A DNA stretch of 64,000 nucleotides, from positions 4,402,001-4,466,000 of the forward strand of contig NC_065574.1 in assembly GCF_937616625.2 (NCBI RefSeq), in the 5' to 3' direction. The notes beneath the pieces are model-generated. The model was given only the letters and a program-made list of their open reading frames with translations, had not been told where the DNA came from and ran no database searches. The stretch comes from Mercurialis annua. Lineage: Eukaryota > Streptophyta > Magnoliopsida > Malpighiales > Euphorbiaceae. Positions 21,627 through 31,328 of this stretch are shown here, piece after piece. A program made the position numbers and the translations under genes. The number at the start of each line of letters is the position of its first letter. The first letter of the stretch is position 1.

Positions 21627-22553
21627 AAGACTGTTTCGTGCAAAGATCGACATATTTACTTAAGATTGTTCTGAGGATAATCTTGTTGATCGATCGGCGG
21701 CGGATCATTGGTTGTTCACACTTGTGGTAAAACGCAATGATCGGCTTAACAAGAGTGTTTTGTGTAAAGATCGACATCTTTGCTTAAGATTGTTGTGAGC
21801 ACAATATTATTTATCGATCGGCGGCCGATCATTGGTTGTTCACACTTGATAAGACGCAATGATCGGCAAAGCAAGAGTGTTTCGTGCAAACATCAACATC
21901 TTTATTTAAAAGTGTTGTGAGCATAATCTTGTTGATCGATCGGCGCCCGATCATTGGTTGTTCACACTTGTGATAAAACACAATGATCGGCCGAACAAGA
22001 GTGCTTTGTGCAAAGATCGACATCTTTGCTTAAGATTGTTGTGAGCACAATATTGTTGATCGATCGGCGGCCGATCATTGGTTGTTCACACTTGATAAGA
22101 CGCAATGATCGGCAAAGCAAGAGTGTCTCGTGCAAACATCAACATCTTTACTTAAGAGTGTTGTGGGCATAATCTTGTTGACCGATCGGCGGCTGATCAT
22201 TGGTTGTTCACACTTGTGATAAAACACAATGATCGGCTGAACAAGAGTGTTTTGTGCAAGATCGACATCTTTACTTAAGATTATTGTGAGCATGATCTTG
22301 TTGATCGGCAGCCGATCATTGGTTATTCACACTTGTGGTAAAACGCAATGATCGGCCAAACAAGAGTGTTTTGTATAAAGGTCGACATCTTTACTTAAGA
22401 TTGTTGTGAGCATAATCTTGTTGATCGATCGACGGTCGATCATTGTTTGTTCACACTTTCGATAAAACGCAATGATCGGCAAAAACAAGATTGTTTCGTG
22501 CAAGCAAAGATCGATATCTTTACTTGAGATTATTGTGAGCATAATCTTATTAG
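21627..22553 (+). repeat. Tandem array of about 123-bp units (7.5 copies)
   Basis: Units start at 21627, 21751, 21873, 21997, 22119, 22243, 22362 and 22487 (partial), with spacings 124, 122, 124, 122, 124, 119 and 125. Each carries AAGAGTGTTT, a GATCGACATCTTT-like phrase, GATCGATCGGCGGCCGATCA (a palindromic core) and CAATGATCGGC. Units 2 and 4 share CACAATATT and GATAAGACGC. Units 3 and 5 share AACATCAACATC and TGATAAAACACAA. The array therefore has a two-unit (about 246-bp) higher-order period. Confidence 0.9.
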
Positions 22554-23157
22554 TAGCTGTTTTGAACAGAAAACAAACTTCGGCAAAATATGCCAATCAA
22601 AAAAGCAGAAATCAATGTTTATGCCGATCCACAAACTATAAAATAAGCCCAAACATGCCGATCTCACCGAGACATAAAAATGTCTCACTAAAAATTACGT
22701 CTCTTCACCTTACTTGACATTCAGCTAAAAAGACGTGAGGGACATTCTTTACACCGGTCCAAAAATAGACTTTAAGACAATGGGTTGCCAGTTAAAATGG
22801 TGCACAACGGGCTGAATTGGGATTGGGACCATAATAGCCATTTTTATTATTGTTTTTTTATTAGCTGAGTCAAAGACTTTTAGTCTTATTAGGTTAGAAT
22901 TTAGTTAAGTCATTAAATCTTAGTTGTTTTCTTTTTCCTATTATTAGGGGATTTGTCCCTATAAGTAGTTATTTTCAGCAAATTAATAAACCCTACACAA
23001 ATCAATCAACAAAAACACAATCTCAAAGCCCTGTGCTTTTCAATCCACAACCCCTGCGGTTGGTTAACTTAGGAGTAGATGGACATCAATCCCGCTTAGG
23101 TTTCTTAACCTCCGGATCGATACTGTTAGATTTAGTTTAGCTGGTTACTTTTGTTCC

Positions 23158-23224
23158 GTTCGCGGAACACGTTCGCCTCGCTGAACACGTTCGCCTCGCT
23201 GAACACGTTCGCCTCGCGGAACCT
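23158..23224 (+). repeat. 18-bp tandem repeat
   Basis: GTTCGCCTCGCTGAACAC occurs at 23171 and 23189, a variant ends at 23224, and a partial first copy starts at 23158. Each unit contains GAACACGTTC, which is itself nearly palindromic. Confidence 0.9.
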
Positions 23225-23400
23225 GTTTGTTTGCGAGACAAGTTTGCAAACACCGGAGGAGATCAGCGCATCGAGCCATTTGACCGATCGGCGGATCATG
23301 ACATGTTTGCAAGACCTGTTTTGCGAGACTTGATCGACTTGACCGATTAAAGCATCAAACCGAAACAGATCCCATTATAAATTCAAAGATTCGAGTGGCG

Positions 23401-24002
23401 GATTATTTCCACGCGAACACAAACTAATCACACACTTTACATCATTCTATAACTAACTCAAGACCAAAAAGAACTGACTTCATACACACGGCATCAGTCC
23501 AGCTCAACAGATCTGTCCAGCCTAGCAGAAGTTAAATCTATTAATAATTCTTGAAGCACCGAATTGTTTAAAGGAAATTACTGTACATCATTTTCTTTAA
23601 AGTTTGGGTAGATACCTAATTAAAAATCTAGCTTTCAAGCGTGCTCCTTTTATATTGTGTTTCTTTGCATTTTTACGCTCTTTCACAATATTAACTGAAT
23701 TGGTTTTGGAGAACATGTGGACTCTCAGAGCTTAACATTGTTGATAATATCTAACAATATGGATGGTCTTCAAATTTCCTTAAATGATGACGCGGATTTC
23801 TATTTCATTTGACCACACTATTTTCTATGTTAGTGTTGGAAATGTTTTACAACATTATGTCCAAATCAAAAATTATTATTATTATTATTAGGGAAAAGGG
23901 TCATTTATGCTTTTAAAGTTTGCCTTCAGGATCAAGCAAGCCCTCAACGTCCGAAAAGGTTCAAATATGCCCCCAACGTCTTGAAAAATGAACAATCAGG
24001 CC
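23401..24002. other. Intergenic spacer with a dispersed repeat end
   Basis: Ordinary spacer to about 23870, then an (ATT)n run and GGGAAAAGGGTCATTTATGC. This last phrase and the CCCTCAACGTCCG that follows belong to the same dispersed family seen at 14.8-15.2 kb and 57.2 kb. Confidence 0.4.
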
Positions 24003-24080
24003 GGAGAGGACGCCGAACTCCGGCGTCCCCTCCTCTGGAGAGGACGCCGAACTCCGGCGTCCCCTCCTCTGGAGAGGACG
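24003..24080 (+). repeat. 34-bp GC-rich tandem repeat
   Basis: GGAGAGGACGCCGAACTCCG starts copies at 24003 and 24037, and GGAGAGGACG again at 24071. Each unit contains the palindromic pair CGCCG-AACT-CCGGCG. This is an island of high GC in an AT-rich region. Confidence 0.9.
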
Positions 24081-24489
24081 TGAAACGCAATCGTCCCCCT
24101 TCAAAAATTTTAAATAAAAATTTGAAAAAACTATTTTTTACCTCGGAAAAGCCGGAAAAACCTGTTTCCGAACGTCGATATTCGTTTCCCGACGAATTAT
24201 ACTCGTTATCCGTCATTTTACTCGACTTTTTACGTAGTTGTTCGACTGTGTTCGAATGAGTTGAGAGAACTTTTTTTTTGAAATTTTGCTAGAGGGGCAG
24301 AAATGTCTTTCGCCTGTGCGGTGTTAAGTAAAAGCGAATGGCGAATAGCAACACCCTTTTTTTTAACGAATGTTATTGAGGGCATGTCATGAATAGTATA
24401 AATATATAATAGTGGTGTATTTGGGATAAACCGGAAGAGCAAAAGATATATTTCAGTGGAATGAGTCAGACCAATACAGAAAATTGTTT

Positions 24490-24700
24490 GTCCACACGGA
24501 TTTGGTCTACTGGTCTAAACTTCAGCCATCTGGACGCCAAAAGTCGCGGGTTCAAATCCCGGCTACGCCCTTTCTTAATATGGAGTGGTTGAGGTTGGAT
24601 TGCTGTCCATTATAGCCCGAAATTATCAGGTATGTGGGCTTGCATACGATTCACATCCCGGGATTTGCATACGGTCCACATCCCGGGATTTGATAACTAT
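24490..24700 (+). repeat. tRNA-derived (SINE-like) segment
   Basis: The A-box-like TGGTCTACTGGTC near 24503 and the B box GGTTCAAATCC (24549-24559) are in tRNA-like order and spacing. No acceptor stem forms with the TACGCCC that follows, so this is not a working tRNA gene. The tail carries a 25-bp tandem duplication (TGCATACGATTCACATCCCG at 24641, near-identical at 24666). A SINE or tRNA pseudogene is the best reading. Confidence 0.45.
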
Positions 24701-25531
24701 ATGAAAATATAATATTATACATATAGTCATTAAACTAATTATTTTTTGGATGTTCATATTATATCTGATATTCTTTTAAATTTTAATTGATGTAATAAAT
24801 TATTTTTTTGTATTAATTTTCTAATTTATATATATTATTTAGTTTTATTGAATAAGCTAAATATTAATCTTTTTTATTCTTTTTTACAGTCTTCTAAAGA
24901 GTTAGAAAAAATGTGATTATATCTTAAAATATCAAAAATTGTGTTATCTAATTCGTATTTCATTATAAAAAAATAGCAATGACAATTTGTTTAAGCCTCT
25001 TTTAGTAAAGAAAAAAAAATAAGAAAAGACAAAATTCCAAAATAATTTTAAGGTGTCGCTGTTTTCAAAGCAAGAATTACTAAGGCCAGAGCAAATTTTT
25101 TTAATTCGACCAAATTGTCCTTTTAAAATTTGAATCTACTTTTCCTCTATTTTTTTTCTTCTAAAAATATTTCAACTAACTTAAATAGAAAGTAAATTTC
25201 TAAGACAATTCATCAAATTGATGTGATTCTCTTTCCCTTTTAATAATACAAGTTTACTCTAGTAATTGTTGAAAAATTAAATTTAAATTATCAAGGTATT
25301 ATTTGCTAATTAATACAAAATATTATAAAGAATAAATTATAGATATTCAATATTTTAGAGCAATTCTAATTAGAATAAATTCTTAATTTATTTAGTTGTT
25401 ATAGATTATATTTTATGAAATTTTTATTTTTTGAATTTTTTTGTATTAAAAATTTCTTTTTATAATTATTCATATTGAATTTGCGCAAATGCGTGGGATT
25501 GCAACTAGAACAAAATAAATTATAGATCAGT
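24701..25531. other. AT-rich spacer
   Basis: Very AT-rich with no gene, RNA or clear element ends recognised. Confidence 0.35.
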
Positions 25532-26387
25532 TTATTTTACCTCGGGGTAAAAAACCGACTCAAATAGTGACGGTTTTCCAGTCGGGCGACTGGACTGCTG
25601 AACAACCTTCCCGTACCCCTCGTGTCCCCATTTTGTCCCATATGAGTTTCAGACGAGCCAAAAATTGACGTCGGACGCGTTAGTACCGTAACCCATAATG
25701 AGCACCGCGTGCTTCGTATCTGTTCATAAATAATTTAAATTAAATTAAATTTTGCTTATTATTAACAGTAATAACTTTCAATATAACAGTTACCTATGGT
25801 TGGCAGTCCGGTTTGTTCGGTACTTGTTGCTGGTCCAGATTCTGAACGTCCTCTATATATGGCATGTTGTTAAAAATATTAAAAATCCCATTAACTTAAT
25901 TAATAATAATAAATAAATAAATAATATGAGAAAAAACTTTACCTCTCCCTTCAAATCTGAAAACGCCTGACTGATATCAATAATGTCTATAACTTGGTGT
26001 TTATCAAGTAGGCTGAGCATATATGATTTATTAGGAGTGTCCAATTCTACAAATCGACTGATTTGCACCCTTTTTCCCTAGAAAAATAAAATAAAGAAAT
26101 TAGTAAATTAATTTTAAAAAATTAATTAAAAATTGTAGTAACTCACCTTTTTTTTGTTGGCATTCACATTTTTTTCCGGCAAAAGGGTAGTCACATAGTC
26201 TGGCCAATCCTTCTTTTTGCACCCATTTAAATGCCTTCTTCATATTTGTAACGGAATTTTCTTTTGCATTTTCCGGTAACACGCGATCCCAGCTCCTGGA
26301 TTGAAAACTCTTCCTTTAATGGTTTCGGAAAGTCTGCATTATACAGTGCTCGAAGAATCCAACTGATCACAATGGCCCAGCAGATGT
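25532..26387 (-). pseudogene. Papain-family (C1A) cysteine protease pseudogene
   Basis: Four exon-like blocks on the minus strand: 26147-26387, 25943-26077, 25794-25852 and 25532-25719. The first has DICWAIVISWI, which holds the catalytic Cys (CWA) position, then FSIQEL, like the papain LSEQELVDC motif. After that the frame shifts before AFKWVQKEGLARLCDYPF. The second block (KGKRVQISRFVELD) matches the domain around the xPV strand. The last reads HAVLIMGYGTNAS, including the catalytic His, and FWLV-stop-NSYGTKWGHEGYG, where the active-site Asn follows an in-frame TGA. The propeptide and signal peptide exons are missing upstream. The frameshift, the internal stop and the lost N-terminus together make it non-functional. 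Confidence 0.75.
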
Positions 26388-26392
26388 CTAAT

Positions 26393-26550
26393 ATAAAAAC
26401 TTGACTTTTTTAATATAAAGCCACACACTTCATAATCACTATTGCATTGTCCCTAATACAAATTATATCACATTAAATTGGCATAAAAACTTGAATTTTT
26501 CAATATAAAGCCACACAATTTATAATTGCATTGGCCTTAATACAAATTAT
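26393..26550. repeat. Direct repeat, two copies of about 70 bp
   Basis: ATAAAAACTTGA, AATATAAAGCCACACA, TTGCATTG and TAATACAAATTAT occur in this order at 26393-26466 and again at 26483-26550. The second copy overlaps the palindrome that follows. Confidence 0.8.
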
Positions 26551-26578
26551 AAATTGTATTAAGGCCAATGCAATTATA
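26521..26578. repeat. Perfect 25-bp palindrome with 8-nt loop
   Basis: The arm at 26521-26545 (TATAATTGCATTGGCCTTAA, then TACAA) is the exact reverse complement of 26554-26578, with ATTATAAA between. After it, part of the right arm repeats once more to about 26599. Such exact arms imply a recent origin. Confidence 0.9.
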
Positions 26579-26611
26579 AATTGTATTAAGGCCAATCGTA
26601 ATTTTGTCTAT

Positions 26612-26717
26612 CTCCCGCCTCCCGCCCCGCCCCGCCCCCTCTCACATATAAGATAGTTATAGATAGATAGATATATTATAGATAGATAGATAAATATAAA
26701 TTATAGACAGATAGATG
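26612..26717. repeat. C-rich tract and GATA microsatellite
   Basis: CCCGCCCCGCCCCGCCCCCT near 26620-26640 is followed by interrupted (GATA)n from about 26651 to 26717. Confidence 0.85.
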
Positions 26718-28398
26718 ACTAAAAAATTTGCAATTTGGAGGTTAAATTTTGCAAGTATCCTTTTTAGATATTTTTATAAAAATAACTCAAATTAATCATC
26801 TATGTAATTACCGCATTATATCAGTGAAAATGTTGCCTTCAGTGGACTAATCTCGGCTTAAAGGAAATTAGGATCAAGATCCTAGCAAAGAAAATGTTTA
26901 ATAATATAACACTGAGATCATACTAATTAAACAGTTCCCAAAATATTATAAACTAGTATACAATTGAATAATTGTAATTTTTTTAAAATAAATTTTGATA
27001 TAAAATATAAATTTAAATTAAATTTATAAATTTTATATAACTAGATTTACAAATTTCAAATAATTAGATTAATAAATTTTGTCTAATTTTTAATTAACTT
27101 TAAACTAAATTATTTACATTTTCAATATAAATTAAATTTTATAATTTATCAATATCATATAGTTAAATTCAGTGACTAAACTTAAAATATTTAATAAAAT
27201 AATAAATCAAATTAAACTTCAAAAAACTATCACTTGAAAATGTGTAGTCAAAAAACTTGTATAAATTTAAAAGTTAATTAATTAAATTAAATTTCAAAGT
27301 TTAATCCATAACCTATAATAGTTCATTGATAAAATTCATAAAAAATCCTCATTTAAAATAATCTCGACTCACAGGCATACTAGGATCGAGATCCTAACAA
27401 ATAAAATATCTACTAATTAATTAAACACTTAAATTATACACATAAATGTTTTTATATAATTGACGTGCTAATTTAAAATTATAGTTCCAAAAACATTATA
27501 TATTTTAGTTATGTATTGTTTTGTTTATATTTCAAAGGCAATTAAAATATTATACAATCAAATTTTAAAAAATAAGTCCAGAATTTTATGAATATATCGT
27601 AGGAGGTTGAAACTTTCTTTTTGTTTTCTTGCCTTTGTCTTGGTTTGTGTCGCCACTCTGATAAATAATTTAACAATTTTATGAAACTTAAAATAAAAAT
27701 TAAAAACATGTCGTATTAAATGAAAAGAAATATTAAAATGAAACATCCGAATATATATTTAGTGTAGATATATGTTCAAAAGAACATATTCTATATGTGT
27801 ATAAATAAACATGTACTAAAACATCTAAAAGATTTTAAGTTACTGAATTAATCAATCTTAAAATAGGCTTTTCTATATGCATTATATGAAAATTATCTCA
27901 AATACCATATCTCTTCGAGAATTGATTTTGCATGCTCGCTACTCGATTGGCTCAAAATACTTGTATATACGTCATCTTTAAAGTCTATTCCCATAAAGTT
28001 CCTTACTTTCTAAAAGTTCACTCCAGCTCTTGTGGTTCCATAACCACATATTATTATGGAATGGAGAGATTCAGCTAGATGTAGAGGTCAAAAGTAGAAC
28101 GCCTGCAAGTGTTATTATAAGATATTATTTAATTTGATTTGGTTTGATATTTTTGATAATAATTAAAATTTGAATTTTGTTATATTTTGGGGTTTAGCTT
28201 AAAAAATCAATTAAGTTTTAACGTAAAATGAACTAAAAATAATCAAATCGGATTGAAAAATTGATCAAACCAACATGTTTGGTTTAGTTTATATTTAAGT
28301 TTATACTTATAAATTTTTTTGGTTCGGTTTTGCTTAAAAAAAGAAAGAAAATAAATGTTCGTTCGTTTTGAATTTCTAAACAAATGCAATATCCCTAT
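26718..28398. other. AT-rich spacer with small repeats
   Basis: Two related phrases, ATCTCGGCTTAAAGGAAATTAGGATCAAGATCCTA-like near 26850 and near 27360, suggest a dispersed element. The AACCAAACC-type motifs near 28100-28330 look like hAT subterminal repeats. No gene recognised. Confidence 0.35.
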
Positions 28399-29640
28399 CA
28401 GTGGTGAAGCTAAGGGTGGCGAGCTCGTGCGGCCGCCCTCCCTCACCGCCGAAGTCTCAAGGACCAGCGTCTCTACCTTTTTTGGTTTGAAGGATATTGT
28501 ACTTCATGACATATAATTTTGCAGTTAAAAGATATTCATAAAAAAATGTACAAAGTTTGATAAAAAGAAGTGATACGTTCACAGTTTGTATGTATTATAT
28601 AGCAACCAACAGATGCATTTATTTATGAGGATTTACTTATGTGGATGTTTAGTTTTGATATAAGAAGAAATTAAATTCACAATATAATTGCTTGGATGTT
28701 AAGCTTTTGATAAAAAAAATTGAATTCAAGAACTGAAAGTATGATTTACTTTTTAAATTTAGGATCGAAAATGTTTTAGTTAAATCTTGATGTGTGTATT
28801 GTGTATTGATAGAAAATAATTTCAATTGCACTAGCTTTAATAGTTGCTCATTTATATTTGAAAAAATGGTTCATGTAGATTTTAATTTTATATAACAGTA
28901 ATTAATGAGGTGTTTATTATTACACTTTTATATAAATGTGAATTTATCCACTTATTTGATATAATTGATTTTGTCATTAAATGATGAGATAATTATGTAG
29001 TTAAGTGTTAATCTTTAGATGTTTGATAAAAAAATATTATAGGCTCAAGAGTTGAATGTGTGATTTAATTTAAGAACCAATAACTCGTACTTTCGATGTT
29101 CGACTAATTGAATATATTCTCTTTTTTATACTTCAACAATGTGAAAACAAAATTAAAAGAACATCTTCATTTTTCACTCTATTTATAATTATGAAAAACT
29201 AAAAAATTATAACCTTGCCATGATACCATGATAAAACCAAGTAATAATGACTAGCAAAAAAGAATATAAAAACTGTTAGGACTGTTCAAAACTCAAAAAG
29301 TGGTCATTTTACTGAAATTGTTTTCTACGTCTTTCTTGTAATCTTTACTTTCTTCCAGACTCAACATATCAGGTTTGTTGATTTTCTTTTATGTTCTAAT
29401 GGTTAATTAGACTTCATAAAAATGACTGAAAATTGATATTAATAAACTGTATATGTCAATTATGAGATTGAATACATGGGTTTTTTTGACAGATAATTTT
29501 TCAGTTAAGTATTATTCATAAAAAAATAGTGTAAAAAGTTTGATAAAAATGAATGCTATGTTCACAATTCGTATGTATGGCAGAACTAGAGGAAGCGAGC
29601 CCGTGCGGCCGCCCTCCCTCACTAGCAAGGTCCCAATGAC
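28399..29640. repeat. Two hAT-like ends and a shared 95-bp segment
   Basis: CAGTGGTGAAGCTAAGGG at 28399 and GGCAGAACTAGAGGAAG at about 29579 both continue into GCGAGC-CGTGCGGCCGCCCT, a GC-rich block with a NotI-type site. They resemble the CAGTGGCGGAACTA end of the hAT element at 40584. A second shared segment (GCAGTTAAAAGATATTCATA and relatives) lies at 28505-28600 and 29483-29576. The opposite ends were not found. Confidence 0.5.
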
Positions 29641-30478
29641 TGACTGTCCCGCCTCTTTTCAATTTCCTTACTACTATTACTGGTTTAGAGTTTAGCCAAG
29701 GCAGAGTAGTAACAACACTAAACCATATTGGGTTTCAGTTTTAGATTTTATGGGCTTTAATATTTCTAAGTTCTAATTTTATATTTCATGAATTTTTAGT
29801 TTATAAGTTTATCTTTATAATGAATTTAAAAATATGGATCTTAATCTACTACTGATAAAAAAAACGAATAACGTACTGACCGACTGAATAAAATAATGAC
29901 CTGTTATTCACAGTTTCTTTCTTTGCCATTGACTCTTACCCTCCATAAATACAATTCTTGTATTTTGTTCATAAATCAAGAAAAAGTATTCAATTTTATT
30001 ATTTATACGTATTTAATCAATGTTACTACATTGAAATTTAAAATTTAGATAAAAAATTTGCCAAAAAACTAGAAAACATAAAATTCTAGAGAATAACTTA
30101 CATTTATTTTCATATCATTAAAGGCTTCGTAATTGTAGATTAGCCAAATAAATAGGCCTTCACTTACCAAGCTTAGGAGCTCCCATTCATTAAACGGGTA
30201 CCGTTTGTTTTAAATTTTCTGCAATCACAGTTAGGCATCTTGCCTGTTTATGAAATCAAGATTATAAATTTAAAAACTTACTCTAAATTACTCATTTTCA
30301 CAAAAAAAAAAACAAGTCATGTAACTATTTTTACTGCTTTTTGATGTTGATTGGTAAAATGACATATATCCTCGATACGTAACTCATTTATTTGCATCCA
30401 TAAGATTACTTTTTTGAAAGAACTGGTCATCTCGTCCTTAAAAATATCATTAGGTAAAGTACCAACAATAGTATGTCT
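29641..30478. other. AT-rich spacer
   Basis: No gene, RNA or delimited element recognised. Confidence 0.35.
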
Positions 30479-30730
30479 TCAAATTTTATTGGCATAAAGA
30501 CAAGGTTCTGATTCCTTGGTTGCTGCTTTATGAGGTTTTGGATCTGTTAAGGTAGAAGCGACTATGTGTATGTTAAGACTAATGAAGACTCGTTTCTGCC
30601 AGCGTTTAAAGTTTTCTCCATGAAATACCTCGATCTTTGATATTTTTGGAAATGGCTTAGCATAAGGAACATCACAAAGCAGTGCTGTCATAAAGACATT
30701 GTTGACAGTAGCTCGTGTTGAGAATTTCAG
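30479..30730 (-). mobile_element. Ty1/Copia gag fragment
   Basis: The minus strand reads PFPKISKIEVFHGENFKRW followed by QKRVFISLNIHIV, the conserved N-terminal gag region of plant Copia elements (F-G-NF-RW...V). It is open for about 70 codons and then ends. No pol follows on this strand, so it is an isolated relic, unrelated in orientation to the plus-strand Copia relic at 35.3 kb. Confidence 0.65.
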
Positions 30731-31323
30731 TACTCATTGTTATCTTTTAGATTGTCGAATTCAACACAGATGAAAAATTAAAAAAATTGAGGCATGAAAT
30801 GCCATTACCTTAAAGGATAATTCGTCAAGAATAGTGTATCTCCTATAATACAACAAACTCGTCTGATATGAGTTATTAGGAGCTAGGGTTTTAAATATAA
30901 TTAGCGTAACATGTAAAACAAAATTTTAAACGTTCCAAGAAATCAAATAACAAAATATAGGACATGTTTTTACCTGATAAGATAATAAGTTGTTTTAAGA
31001 TAAACATTTAAAATAATTAATTATAAAATTAATAATTGTGGCTATTTTAAAGAAAGCTACGACATGACGGGGGTAAAGGGGGCATGAATCCATTGCTTCC
31101 CCCCAACTCTTTACAATCTCATAATTATTTTTCACTTATAAACATAATAAAAGAGGTTTACACAAGTAAAGAAATGTGAGATTGTATATTGAAAAAATAA
31201 AAAGCCAAAACCAAATGCAACAGTTGTATTATTCTGATTCTTACTAACCCCCGAAATTTAAACCAAGCTTGTTTTACGACAAAGATTGTACTGCTCTAGC
31301 TTACAATGAATTTCTATGTGGAC
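30731..31323. other. AT-rich spacer
   Basis: No gene or delimited element recognised; directly precedes the first solo LTR. Confidence 0.35.
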
Positions 31324-31328
31324 ATGAC

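Larger units (their letters stand above)
21491..23400 (+). mobile_element. Probable 3' LTR region of a pol-less gypsy derivative
   Basis: Starts at the purine tract TGGGGGGCAA (21491-21500), typical of a polypurine tract just before a 3' LTR. It contains the 123-bp tandem array, then a probable LTR promoter/R region near 22850-23050 with a short leader ending in AATAAACCC, then the 18-bp repeats. The exact LTR ends and a second LTR were not found, so the boundaries are approximate. Confidence 0.4.

Noticed and set aside
21627..22553. Regular spaced repeats resembling a CRISPR-like or satellite array
   Set aside because: The entire 123-bp unit is repeated, with no unique spacers, and the context is a plant retroelement, so it is a tandem repeat, not CRISPR.
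24490..24575. Possible tRNA gene
   Set aside because: A good B box and a weak A box exist, but no acceptor stem forms and the outer pair of the T-stem fails. Kept only as a tRNA-derived repeat.
28399..29640. A single hAT element bounded by the two GC-rich blocks
   Set aside because: The two ends are in the same orientation instead of inverted, so they mark two separate element ends.
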